Shown here: positions 18,559 through 26,161 of the stretch, piece by piece
How the letters are laid out: each line of letters begins with the position of its first letter
Position numbering within the stretch: position 1 is the stretch's first letter
Notes under the pieces: model-generated
Told to the model about the DNA's origin: nothing
Seen by the model: only the letters and a program-made list of their open reading frames with translations
The model's database searches: none
Program-made: the position numbers and the translations under genes
Assembly: GCF_012913485.1 (NCBI RefSeq)
Contig: NZ_CP051774.1
Span: 4,030,001-4,094,000, forward strand
DNA from: Luteolibacter luteus
GTDB lineage: Bacteria > Verrucomicrobiota > Verrucomicrobiia > Verrucomicrobiales > Akkermansiaceae
DNA: 64,000 nucleotides
Direction of reading: 5' to 3'

Positions 18559-19239
18559 TCAAGGCGCCGGCGGGATCTCGGGCGTGCTGAGGTATTCCGT
18601 GGGGTCTGGAATTCCTGCGAGCAGGAAGGCTTCGCGGCGCTCCACACAGGTGCCGCAGGTGCCGCAATGGATGCTCCCGCCCTTGTAGCAGGACCACGTT
18701 TCCGCGAAGTTGATGCCGAGCTCCGCGCCGCGCCGGGCAATGGCGGTCTTGTCCATCGCGATGAAGGGACGCAATAGCTTGATGCGGGCGTAGGTGCCTT
18801 CTTCCATGGCGGTGGCCATGCCTTGCATGAAGGGTTCGCGGCAGTCCGGATAGATGGCGTGATCGCCGGAGTGGGCGGCAATTGCCAATGCATCCGCCTC
18901 GACGCTTTCCGCGAAGCCGCAAGCGACGGCCAGCATGATGCCATTGCGGAAGGGCACCACGGTGCGTTTCATGTTTTCCTCCGCATAGTGGCCATCCGGG
19001 ATCTCGCCGCCGCTCTGCAGCAGATCGGAGGCGAAGCATTCGTTCATGAAGCCGAGGTCGATGCTACGATGCGGAATCCCGGCGCGATCGGCATGGAGCT
19101 TCGCGAAGGGGATCTCGCAGGCATTGTGCTTCGAGCCGTAGTCGAAGGACAGGGCTGCCACTACCTCGTGCTCGCGCAGCACTTCGTAGAAGGCGGTGAC
19201 GGAATCCATGCCGCCGCTGAGGAGCACCACGGTTTTCAT
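18559..19239 (-). CDS. queC: 7-cyano-7-deazaguanine synthase
   Basis: 226 residues. QueC converts 7-carboxy-7-deazaguanine plus ammonia and ATP to preQ0 in queuosine biosynthesis. The PP-loop motif VVLLSGGMDSVTA is at the very N-terminus and the zinc site is CYKGGSIHCGTCGTCVERR near residue 185 (four Cys). Length matches the family. The SGGMDS loop has Met where most have Leu. The gene lies 16 bases downstream of queF in the same direction, an expected pairing because QueF uses the QueC product. Confidence 0.96.
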   Translation of the reverse strand: MKTVVLLSGGMDSVTAFYEVLREHEVVAALSFDYGSKHNACEIPFAKLHADRAGIPHRSIDLGFMNECFASDLLQSGGEIPDGHYAEENMKRTVVPFRNGIMLAVACGFAESVEADALAIAAHSGDHAIYPDCREPFMQGMATAMEEGTYARIKLLRPFIAMDKTAIARRGAELGINFAETWSCYKGGSIHCGTCGTCVERREAFLLAGIPDPTEYLSTPEIPPAP

Positions 19240-19255
19240 GATGAAGGAAATCGGA

Positions 19256-19735
19256 TCAGGCCTCGGGGAAGCGTGCTTCGGCGGTCAGCTGAATGCCACC
19301 GCGCGGCGAGAACTTGCCGCTCACGATGATCTCCAGCGGATTCATTGCGTTCCGCAGGTCATCGAGCACGCGGTTCACGATTTCCTCGTTGAAGGCGGGC
19401 AGGTTCCGGAAGGAGGCGAGGTAGAACTTCAGGGACTTCGTTTCCACGCAGCGTTCTCCCGGCACGTAGCGGATCACCAGATGGGCGGTGTCGGGCTGGC
19501 CGGTGACCGGACAGAGCGAGGAAAATTCCGGGCAATCCAGCGTGATCCAGAAGCGGCGGCCCGGGCGGCAATTCGGGAAAGTTTCCAGCGTCGCCTCATC
19601 CGGGCTGGCCGGGAGGCGGTTCTCGGAATGGCCGAGGAGGGTCAGTTCGGAAGTGTTCACGCCGCGAGGATGACCCGCCGCGCCGCCGCTGTCCATGGCG
19701 GGATACCCGATATCTCGTTGAGGAACTTCCCGCAT
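19256..19735 (-). CDS. queF: NADPH-dependent 7-cyano-7-deazaguanine reductase, unimodular type
   Basis: 159 residues, the length of the short (type I, Bacillus-like) QueF. It reduces preQ0 to preQ1. The nucleophile Cys is in SSLCPVTGQPDTAHLVI and the family motif is CVETKSLKFYLASFRN. Start at 19735 gives MREVPQRDIGYPAMD; an internal ATG 39 bases further in is a possible alternative. First gene of the queF-queC pair and divergent from the DUF6607-like gene by 20 bases only, so promoters must overlap the coding starts. Confidence 0.94.
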   Translation of the reverse strand: MREVPQRDIGYPAMDSGGAAGHPRGVNTSELTLLGHSENRLPASPDEATLETFPNCRPGRRFWITLDCPEFSSLCPVTGQPDTAHLVIRYVPGERCVETKSLKFYLASFRNLPAFNEEIVNRVLDDLRNAMNPLEIIVSGKFSPRGGIQLTAEARFPEA

Positions 19736-19755
19736 CGCCTAGCGTAGCCGCCATC

Positions 19756-20886
19756 ATGAAAGCGCGATTTCTTCTCCCTCTGCTCGCCTGGGTCCTCGGG
19801 CTCCCCGTTCTGGCCGAAGAAAAGGAAGCCCCGGCTCGGGAGATCAAGGCTGCCCCGGTTTCGGGAGGGCATGTTTTTGCGTGGCCATTCCTGAGCTCGG
19901 AGGAAATGAAGCCGCGCGGGGCGACCACGACGGGTTCCGAGGTGACCCTGATGAGCGGCTCGAAGGAGGCATGGAAGCGCTTGCAGGAGCCGGGCTTGGA
20001 TAAGCTGGAGAAGGACCGCCGCGCGATCCTTGCCTTGGCGGGAAATTATCGGGTGAGCTTCGATTTCACGGAGACCGTCGGGCTCGCGGAGAATTTCAAG
20101 CCGACCCGGCCCTACTTTTCCTGGGGTACGGAAAATGTGACCCTGTTGGAAGACCGCGGGAAATTCATCAGTCTTCAGCATTCTCTGGTGATGTATTTCA
20201 AGGACGAGAAGGGCGGGGTCAGCGGTCCTCACGTGATGAAGCACTGGCGGCAGGACTGGACCTATGAGGACCCTGAAATGCAGGTCTATCAGGGCGACCT
20301 TACTTGGAAGAAAACCGCCACGCCGCAGCCACAAGGCAAATGGACGCAGGCCGTCTTCCAAGTGGATGATTCACCGCGCTATGAGGTGGCCGGCGCATGG
20401 AACCACGATGGCGGGCTCTCGATCTGGCGCAGTGACAATTGCCCGCGGCCGCTCCCGCGTCGTGAGTTTTCGATTCGCAAGGACTACAATGTCCTCGAAG
20501 GGATCCATGAAATTTCGATCACTCCGAATGGCTGGGTCCACGTGCAGAGCAATCGCAAGCTGCAGGTGAACAAGGATGGCAGCCGCAAGTATGTGGGGCA
20601 GGAACTGGGGGTGGATCGTTACGAAGAGATCACCGCGCCTGACCTTGCGACCGGCTTCAACCAATATTGGGCGAAGACCAGTGGCTATTGGAAGGATGTG
20701 CGCGAGACCTGGGCCAAGATTCTAAAGGAGAAGGAGAGCTTCACCTTGAAGGATACCTACGATGAGAAGCAGCTCTTCGAGATCCACTTCGAATACGCCG
20801 CGGGCTTGGAGGAGGCGGAGAAGCCGGATCCGGCTGCGGATCTGAAGCACGCGCAGGAAACCATCGGGCACTTCCTGGAGCCCTGA
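19756..20886 (+). CDS. DUF6607-like exported protein
   Basis: 376 residues with a signal peptide (LLPLLAWVLGLPVLAEE). The mature protein carries GNYRVSFDFTETVGL, PYFSWGTENVTLLED, KHWRQDWTYEDPEMQVYQGD, VDDSPRYEVAGAW and PLPRREFSIRKDYNVLEG, the pattern I know from DUF6607 proteins. The family has no assigned reaction; the lipocalin/FABP-like beta pattern suggests ligand binding. It converges with the 20891-21928 gene, 4 bases apart, with no terminator between. Confidence 0.7.
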   Translation: MKARFLLPLLAWVLGLPVLAEEKEAPAREIKAAPVSGGHVFAWPFLSSEEMKPRGATTTGSEVTLMSGSKEAWKRLQEPGLDKLEKDRRAILALAGNYRVSFDFTETVGLAENFKPTRPYFSWGTENVTLLEDRGKFISLQHSLVMYFKDEKGGVSGPHVMKHWRQDWTYEDPEMQVYQGDLTWKKTATPQPQGKWTQAVFQVDDSPRYEVAGAWNHDGGLSIWRSDNCPRPLPRREFSIRKDYNVLEGIHEISITPNGWVHVQSNRKLQVNKDGSRKYVGQELGVDRYEEITAPDLATGFNQYWAKTSGYWKDVRETWAKILKEKESFTLKDTYDEKQLFEIHFEYAAGLEEAEKPDPAADLKHAQETIGHFLEP

Positions 20887-20890
20887 TCTG

Positions 20891-21928
20891 CTATTCCTCC
20901 GCGTTCTTCTTCGCGGAGTGCCGTGCTTTCAGTCCGAGGACGATCCCGAGCAAAGCGGGCGGTGCGAGATAGCGCATCGGATTGCGCGACGGACGTGGAG
21001 GGCCTGGCGCAAAGATGAGTTCGTGCGTGGGGCAATCCGGAACGGCCGCATGGAGTGCTTCCATCTGCGATTCGATCGGACGGGTGAGGTCGATCTTCAC
21101 CACGCTCGACATCTGTCCGAGGTTCGCGATGTGGGCGGTGAGTTGAAGTCCGAGCCCGGTGCGGAGGTCCACTTCGAGATGGGTGCCTTCGGAGGATTTC
21201 ACTCCCTCAAGGTGGAAGCCGACGAAGGCGCGGTCGTGCCACGAGTAGATCGAGAAGCTGGGCAGGGAATCGTAGCAGAAGACTTCCAGCTTGCCGGGCT
21301 GTGGCGCTTGCTTGGCCAGGATGTTTGGAAGAGCCGGCGATGGAAGGCGGCTCTTGGAGGCGGTCCGGGCGAGATACTCCAAGGTGCCGCGGATGGACTG
21401 GCGGTTCTCCTCGGGGCCTTTCTTGTTTTCGCGATCGCGACCGCGGCGGGTGACCGAGGGAGAGAAAGGGTTCAAAATGTAGATCCGGATGGTCCGGGAT
21501 TTGGCTAGTGACTCCAGCATCGCAGGCTCAAGGCGATCCAAGGTCAGGTCATCGAGCCATGTTTCCACGATGACGGTTTCCGGAGAGCTGGCGATTCCCG
21601 CGGTCACTTCGTCGAAGGGAAGGCCCACGCTGGAGGAGCGGACTCCGCTGCGGTTCTTTGCATCAAGCCGCTCTGCCAGGCGTTCCGCGCGCTCGGCCTC
21701 GACAGCTTCGCGATATCGCCAGGTCACATAGCCGACCGCGACGGACACCACGTAGAGGATGGCGGCACCGGCGAGGCCACCGAAGATCTCGACCGCCACG
21801 CTATCGCGCTTCTCGCTATCCATGCGAAAATAGATGGCGATCATTAGGGCAATCATCACCAAGCTCACGATGGTGGCGGTCCGCAGGCCGATGCGGCCAA
21901 GCTTTGAGCGTGGGGAGAGTGAACTCAT
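20891..21928 (-). CDS. Membrane protein with a PLD-like-fold soluble domain lacking HKD motifs (function unknown)
   Basis: 345 residues. Two membrane segments at about 17-35 and 47-70 are followed by a short helical linker (EAVEAERAERLAERLDAKN) and a soluble domain at about 105-305. Its strands VIVETWLDDLTL, SRTIRIYILNPFSPS and FSIYSWHDRAFVGFHLEG look like the core of the phospholipase-D-like fold, but I find no HxKxxxxD motif, so it is probably not a nuclease or lipase. A third hydrophobic stretch (YLAPPALLGIVLGL) is near the C-terminus. The ATG overlaps the stop of the TrpD-like gene by 4 bases. The fold assignment is tentative. Confidence 0.45.
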   Translation of the reverse strand: MSSLSPRSKLGRIGLRTATIVSLVMIALMIAIYFRMDSEKRDSVAVEIFGGLAGAAILYVVSVAVGYVTWRYREAVEAERAERLAERLDAKNRSGVRSSSVGLPFDEVTAGIASSPETVIVETWLDDLTLDRLEPAMLESLAKSRTIRIYILNPFSPSVTRRGRDRENKKGPEENRQSIRGTLEYLARTASKSRLPSPALPNILAKQAPQPGKLEVFCYDSLPSFSIYSWHDRAFVGFHLEGVKSSEGTHLEVDLRTGLGLQLTAHIANLGQMSSVVKIDLTRPIESQMEALHAAVPDCPTHELIFAPGPPRPSRNPMRYLAPPALLGIVLGLKARHSAKKNAEE

Positions 21929-22863
21929 GGGAGGGAGTTGCGGAGGGTTGAGAAGTGGGTGTCCATCAGTTCTTCGAGGCCGGCTCCGGAGCCCTCGGCG
22001 AGTGCTGCTCCAGCCAGGATGAGGCCGGCGTTCTGCAGGACGGTGTCTCTGATGATGGGGGAAGCGCGTCCTTCTAACATGGCGACGAAGAGATCGACCG
22101 CGTCGCGAGGTGATGCCGCCTCATGAAAGGCGTCCATGTTTTCCGCGGCGTGTTGTGGTAGCAGGTTGAAATTCGCGTCGAGTTCCCGGGCTCCATCCCG
22201 GAAGAAGGCGATGCGGTTGTTCCCGGGGAGGATCTCGTCGATTCCGGCATCGGCGCGGACGATGCAGGCGGTCCGATTCAGCAGCACGCAGAGTTCGCTG
22301 AAACGTTGGAAGTAGATTTCCTTTGCAGCGCCGTTGATCTGCAGGAAGGGCTTGGTGTAGTTCGCGAAGGGGAAGACGATCTTGTAGAGATCCGGGATTC
22401 CTTCGTGATGAATGCGGCGGCGGGCTTGTCTCAATTCATCGCGATAGGCAAAACCCGCCTCGCTCAGGCGAAGGAACTTGAAGCTGCTTTCTGCGAGCGC
22501 TTTCGCGAGAGCGGGGGAGGCTGTTTCCCGCTGCCGGAGTTCAGCGATGAAATCCGAGCTGCCGATGTTTCCGGTGACCGCCCGAGTGCCCATCTTGACC
22601 ACGGGAACGAAGCGCGCGGCGATGATTGCGGACATCGACGAAAGATTGATCGTTCCATCGCCGCCGGTGCCGAAGATGTTGACGTGCTTTGGAAAGTCTC
22701 TGGAGAGCTGCTTGTTTGCCTCAATGTGGAGGATGATCTCCGCGAGTTCTTCCGCCGCAAGACGATCCGGCCGGAGGGAGTAGAGCAATTGATAGTAGTC
22801 CTCCGCGCTCGCCGCCTCGCGGGTCTTGCGGAATTGCGAGAGAACTTCGGACCGAACGCTCAT
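21925..22863 (-). CDS. TrpD-like phosphoribosyltransferase-family protein with altered substrate loop
   Basis: 312 residues. The glycine-rich loop FGTGGDGTINLSSMSA (near residue 64) is the GTGGD...N-S-S motif of anthranilate phosphoribosyltransferase, and DAGIDEI keeps the Asp-Glu metal pair of TrpD. However the usual KHGNR is KMGTR here, and GSAD is GSSD, so the anthranilate site is changed. Length is below the 335-345 residues typical of TrpD. No other trp gene adjoins it; the downstream gene overlaps by 4 bases and encodes a membrane protein. It may be a paralog using another acceptor. Calling it trpD would be unsafe. Confidence 0.6.
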   Translation of the reverse strand: MSVRSEVLSQFRKTREAASAEDYYQLLYSLRPDRLAAEELAEIILHIEANKQLSRDFPKHVNIFGTGGDGTINLSSMSAIIAARFVPVVKMGTRAVTGNIGSSDFIAELRQRETASPALAKALAESSFKFLRLSEAGFAYRDELRQARRRIHHEGIPDLYKIVFPFANYTKPFLQINGAAKEIYFQRFSELCVLLNRTACIVRADAGIDEILPGNNRIAFFRDGARELDANFNLLPQHAAENMDAFHEAASPRDAVDLFVAMLEGRASPIIRDTVLQNAGLILAGAALAEGSGAGLEELMDTHFSTLRNSLP

Positions 22864-23036
22864 GGATGCTCTCCCGGAATGGGAGGATGCCAGATGTTCC
22901 CTTGTCCGGGAGGGGATGCAAGACGCGATAAAGTGCTGCCCGCCCGCCCGTTTTTTCCGTCGCTCCCGGATTCCGGTGAAACTCTTGTCACCCGAGAGGG
23001 GTTGAAAGGGCGAAGATCAGGAAGCCACTAACAGAA

Positions 23037-24176
23037 ATGAAAGCCTTTTCATGGATTCTCATGGCCGTATCACTGGCGGCTGCACCGCTGCCTGCTGCCG
23101 ACGCACCCGCGAGACCTCGCCGGGCCGCGGCCAAGCAAGAAGCAGCGAAGGAGCCGCCGCTCAAGTGGCGTGACGTAAAGGAGTGGGGCGTGGAAGGCCG
23201 GGCCTTCGGCGACATGGAGCGGAAGTCGTGGTTCGATCGCTTGCCTGCTCGCGCCGAGGGCAAGGTGACCAACCAGGTCTGGAGGCTTGGCCAGGACACC
23301 GCGGGGATGCTGGTTCGTTTCAAAACGGATGCCAAGGCCATCTGGGCAAATTATAAGCTGCGGGAAGCCCGGCTGGCTCAGCCGAATCTAACGGCCATCG
23401 GTGCCAGCGGACTCGATCTTTACGCCCGTGACGCGGAGGGGAAGTGGCGCTGGGTTGGAGTGACGAAGCCTGACAATCAAGAGGTGCGGCAGGCAATTGT
23501 CAGCGGCATGGCGCCGGGCTTCCGCGAATACATGCTCTATCTCCCTCTCTACAACGGGATCGAAAATCTTGAGATCGGCGTGGCCCCAGACGCGAAGTTC
23601 GAAGCCGTGGCGCCGCGCCAGGAAAAGCCGATTGTTTTCTACGGCACCTCCATCACGCACGGAGCAAGCGCTTCGCGTCCCGGCATGTGCCACACTGCGA
23701 TCCTCGGTCGCCGCTTTGACCGGCATGTGGTCAATCTCGGCTTCTCCGGGAACGGCCGGATGGATGCAGCCGTGGGGGATTTGCTCGTGGAGATCGATGC
23801 CGCGGTTTATGTTATCGATTGCGTCCCGAACATGAACGCCGAAGCCGTGCGGGAAAAGTGCATCCCGCTGGTGAAACAACTCCGGGCGGCCAAGCCGGAG
23901 GTTCCTATTCTTCTAGTGGAAGATCGCCGGAACACGAACTCATGGGTGCTTCCGCAGCGCAATAGCCACCACGAGAAAAACCATGAAGCTCTGAAGGAAT
24001 GCTTTGCTTCCTTGCAGGCGGAAGGGATTAAGAATCTCCACTATCTGCCCGGCGACAAGCTTCTCGGGGATGACGGTGAAGCTTCAACCGACGGCTCCCA
24101 TCCGAGCGACCTTGGCTTTGTTCGTCAGGCAGATGTCTTCGAGTCCGTGCTGAGGCCTCTGCTTGGTGCCAAGTAA
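23037..24176 (+). CDS. Secreted SGNH/GDSL-family hydrolase
   Basis: 379 residues. Signal peptide (LMAVSLAAAPLPAADA), an N-terminal beta-sandwich module at about 45-195 of the kind that precedes SGNH hydrolases in carbohydrate esterases, then the hydrolase with block I IVFYGTSITHGASAS (catalytic Ser), a block with GFSGNGRMDAAVGDLL, and block V DGSHPSDLGFVRQAD (catalytic Asp and His). The likely role is de-acetylation of a polysaccharide or glycopeptide outside the cytoplasm; the substrate is not visible. Transcribed alone, converging with glgA. Confidence 0.85.
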   Translation: MKAFSWILMAVSLAAAPLPAADAPARPRRAAAKQEAAKEPPLKWRDVKEWGVEGRAFGDMERKSWFDRLPARAEGKVTNQVWRLGQDTAGMLVRFKTDAKAIWANYKLREARLAQPNLTAIGASGLDLYARDAEGKWRWVGVTKPDNQEVRQAIVSGMAPGFREYMLYLPLYNGIENLEIGVAPDAKFEAVAPRQEKPIVFYGTSITHGASASRPGMCHTAILGRRFDRHVVNLGFSGNGRMDAAVGDLLVEIDAAVYVIDCVPNMNAEAVREKCIPLVKQLRAAKPEVPILLVEDRRNTNSWVLPQRNSHHEKNHEALKECFASLQAEGIKNLHYLPGDKLLGDDGEASTDGSHPSDLGFVRQADVFESVLRPLLGAK

Positions 24177-24202
24177 AGACGGCTCCGGTTTTTAAAGCTC
24201 CT

Positions 24203-24254
24203 CCCGTCGGGGGCGGATCAAGGTCTGGGGGAAACCCGGCCGCCCTCCGACGGG
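24203..24254. terminator. Imperfect inverted repeat between convergent genes
   Basis: CCCGTCGGGGGCGG (24203-24216) pairs with CCGCCCTCCGACGGG (24240-24254) with one bulge and a 23-base loop. It lies between the SGNH gene end (24176) and the glgA end (24326). No good T run follows directly, so terminator function is likely but not certain. Confidence 0.45.
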
Positions 24255-24325
24255 CGCTGCTCATGACATTCTCTAGATGTGGGATGGAGGCGCCCGGTTT
24301 AAAAAAATCGATTCTATTCCCCTCT

Positions 24326-26116
24326 TTAGATGAGCGGCCGTGAAGAAGCCGACGGAATCTCCGAGGCACGGCTGATCGGCCGGTCGGAGAGTTGCTCGTA
24401 AAGCTTGATGTAGGCGTCCGCGGTGGCACGGGGTGAGAAATCCTTCTCACTCTGCAGCATGATACGGCGGACTTCCCGTTCACGGTCCGCGGCCGGGCGG
24501 ATGAAGAATCGGATCGCTTCATCGATGGCCCAGCGCAGGCCATTGCAATCATGGACTTCGAAGGAGAAGCCATTGCCCCTGTGATTGTCCGCATCCAGGT
24601 GGCTGACCGTATCCTGGAGACCACCGGTGCGGTGGACGATCGGGAGGCTGCCATACTTCAGGGCTACCATCTGGGCGAGACCGCAGGGTTCGTAGGCGGA
24701 AGGAACGAGGCAGAAATCCGAAGCGGCATAGGCCTGCCGGGAAAGTGTCTCGTTGAAGCCGCGCACGGCGATCCGATGGCGAAGGCCATGAAAGTCGGCG
24801 ATATGCTCGAAGTGCGGGCGTGAAGGGCCATCGGCCACAAGGACAACTTGAAGCCCGAGGCCCCAGTAGTCGCTGACGAGGCGATAGAGGATATCCGAGA
24901 ACAGCCCGCAGCCCTTCTGCACGGGATCGAGGCGTGATGGCCAGAAGAGCAGCGGCGCGTCGGCATCTTCTTCCAAGCCAAGACTCTTTTGCAGCGCGAG
25001 CTTGTTCGCCCGTTTCGCCTCGCGATGAGCTGCGGCATCATAAGGGTGCGCGATCTTGGTATCGATCTCCGGTGAGTAGGAAGCATCCGGGGAGTTGATG
25101 ATACCGCTGGCAGCTCCGAAACGCTGCTTTCCGCGAAGGACATCCACCAGACCCCAGCCCTTCGGGTGGCGACCGTCCATGAGCTCTTCCAGGAAGGACG
25201 GGCTCACGGTATTCACCAGATCCGCAGCATGGACTCCGGATGCCATGAGGTTCACCGGATTATTGCTTCGGCTCTCACCATACGAAGAGGGGAACCGCGA
25301 ATAGTGCAGAAGGTTCCAGAAACCCGCGGCGTCGATGCCGCGATCCTCGATGTTTTCGAGGGTCACCTTTTCGTCGTGGAGATTGTGCACCGTGAAAAGG
25401 CTGCGAATTCCCATGCTCCGCGCGGCCGCCGGAACCAAGGCTGTCATCCAATCGTGGCAATGCACGATGTCCGGTCTCACTTTCGGCAGCACGTTGTGGA
25501 TCACATCACGCTGGAAGGCGAGGGCGGCCCGGAGGTTCGACTCCGGCGAGCCGTCGTAAACGGATCGGCGGTAGAAAAATTCGCGATCGTGACAAAGGTG
25601 AAGGCGCCGGGAAAGGGGCGACTTCGCTTCACTGAAAAGGCTCCGGAAGTGGGGCATCGCCACGCGTACGTCGATCCCGCGGTCGGCAAGTTCATCCACC
25701 AACAGGGTGCTGATATCCGCCAGGCCTCCTGCCTTTGCGCAAGGGGCACTCTGGCCGTTTTTGCCCAAGAAGCGGCTGCCGTTCAATTCCGGCGTTACGA
25801 TCAGGATGCGTGGGCGCCGCGGCTTGGCGCGCTTGGCTCGCAATGGAGAAATTTGAGTCTCGGTGGATTGAAGGAGAGATGCCGACGCGAGCTTCGGGAC
25901 CATGGTGGTGATAGGTGCAGTTGGGGTGCGGTCGGAGGAGCGGATGTGGATGCTTTCCACACCTCCCATCATTCCCCCCGACGCTGCGGACATCGGTTCT
26001 AGCTGGGACTGTGCCATGGCACCGGGGTCCGCGTGGTCCAAGCGGTGAACGTTGATGCACAGCGCGAGGCGTCCAAAGACCTCCGGAATACCAAGATGGC
26101 GCATAATCCGCCGCAT
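24326..26116 (-). CDS. glgA: Glycogen/starch synthase (GT5)
   Basis: About 596 residues. GlgA transfers glucose from ADP-glucose (or UDP-glucose) to the growing alpha-1,4-glucan. Seen: the acceptor-site lysine loop CAKAGGLADI (KxGGL) about 120 residues in, HCHDWMTALVP, a region ending LLFWPSRLDPVQKGCGLF in the C-terminal Rossmann half, and the nucleotide-sugar signature SAYEPCGLAQMVALKYG followed by RTGGLQDTV. The first ~100 residues before the fold are not typical of GlgA. The start is uncertain: ATG 26116 (AGGGA upstream), ATG 26017, ATG 25903, or GTG 26161 directly abutting the glgB stop. Downstream of glgB in one transcription unit. Confidence 0.85.
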   Translation of the reverse strand: MRRIMRHLGIPEVFGRLALCINVHRLDHADPGAMAQSQLEPMSAASGGMMGGVESIHIRSSDRTPTAPITTMVPKLASASLLQSTETQISPLRAKRAKPRRPRILIVTPELNGSRFLGKNGQSAPCAKAGGLADISTLLVDELADRGIDVRVAMPHFRSLFSEAKSPLSRRLHLCHDREFFYRRSVYDGSPESNLRAALAFQRDVIHNVLPKVRPDIVHCHDWMTALVPAAARSMGIRSLFTVHNLHDEKVTLENIEDRGIDAAGFWNLLHYSRFPSSYGESRSNNPVNLMASGVHAADLVNTVSPSFLEELMDGRHPKGWGLVDVLRGKQRFGAASGIINSPDASYSPEIDTKIAHPYDAAAHREAKRANKLALQKSLGLEEDADAPLLFWPSRLDPVQKGCGLFSDILYRLVSDYWGLGLQVVLVADGPSRPHFEHIADFHGLRHRIAVRGFNETLSRQAYAASDFCLVPSAYEPCGLAQMVALKYGSLPIVHRTGGLQDTVSHLDADNHRGNGFSFEVHDCNGLRWAIDEAIRFFIRPAADREREVRRIMLQSEKDFSPRATADAYIKLYEQLSDRPISRASEIPSASSRPLI

Positions 26117-26161
26117 TGCAAATCCCTGCCGGAGAGGTTGCACGGTGCAAGATGGCAGCAC

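Noticed and set aside
21925..22863. Calling the TrpD-like gene trpD as partner of the trpB at 15439
   Set aside because: The KHGNR loop is altered to KMGTR, the genes are 5 kb apart on opposite strands, and no other trp gene is near.
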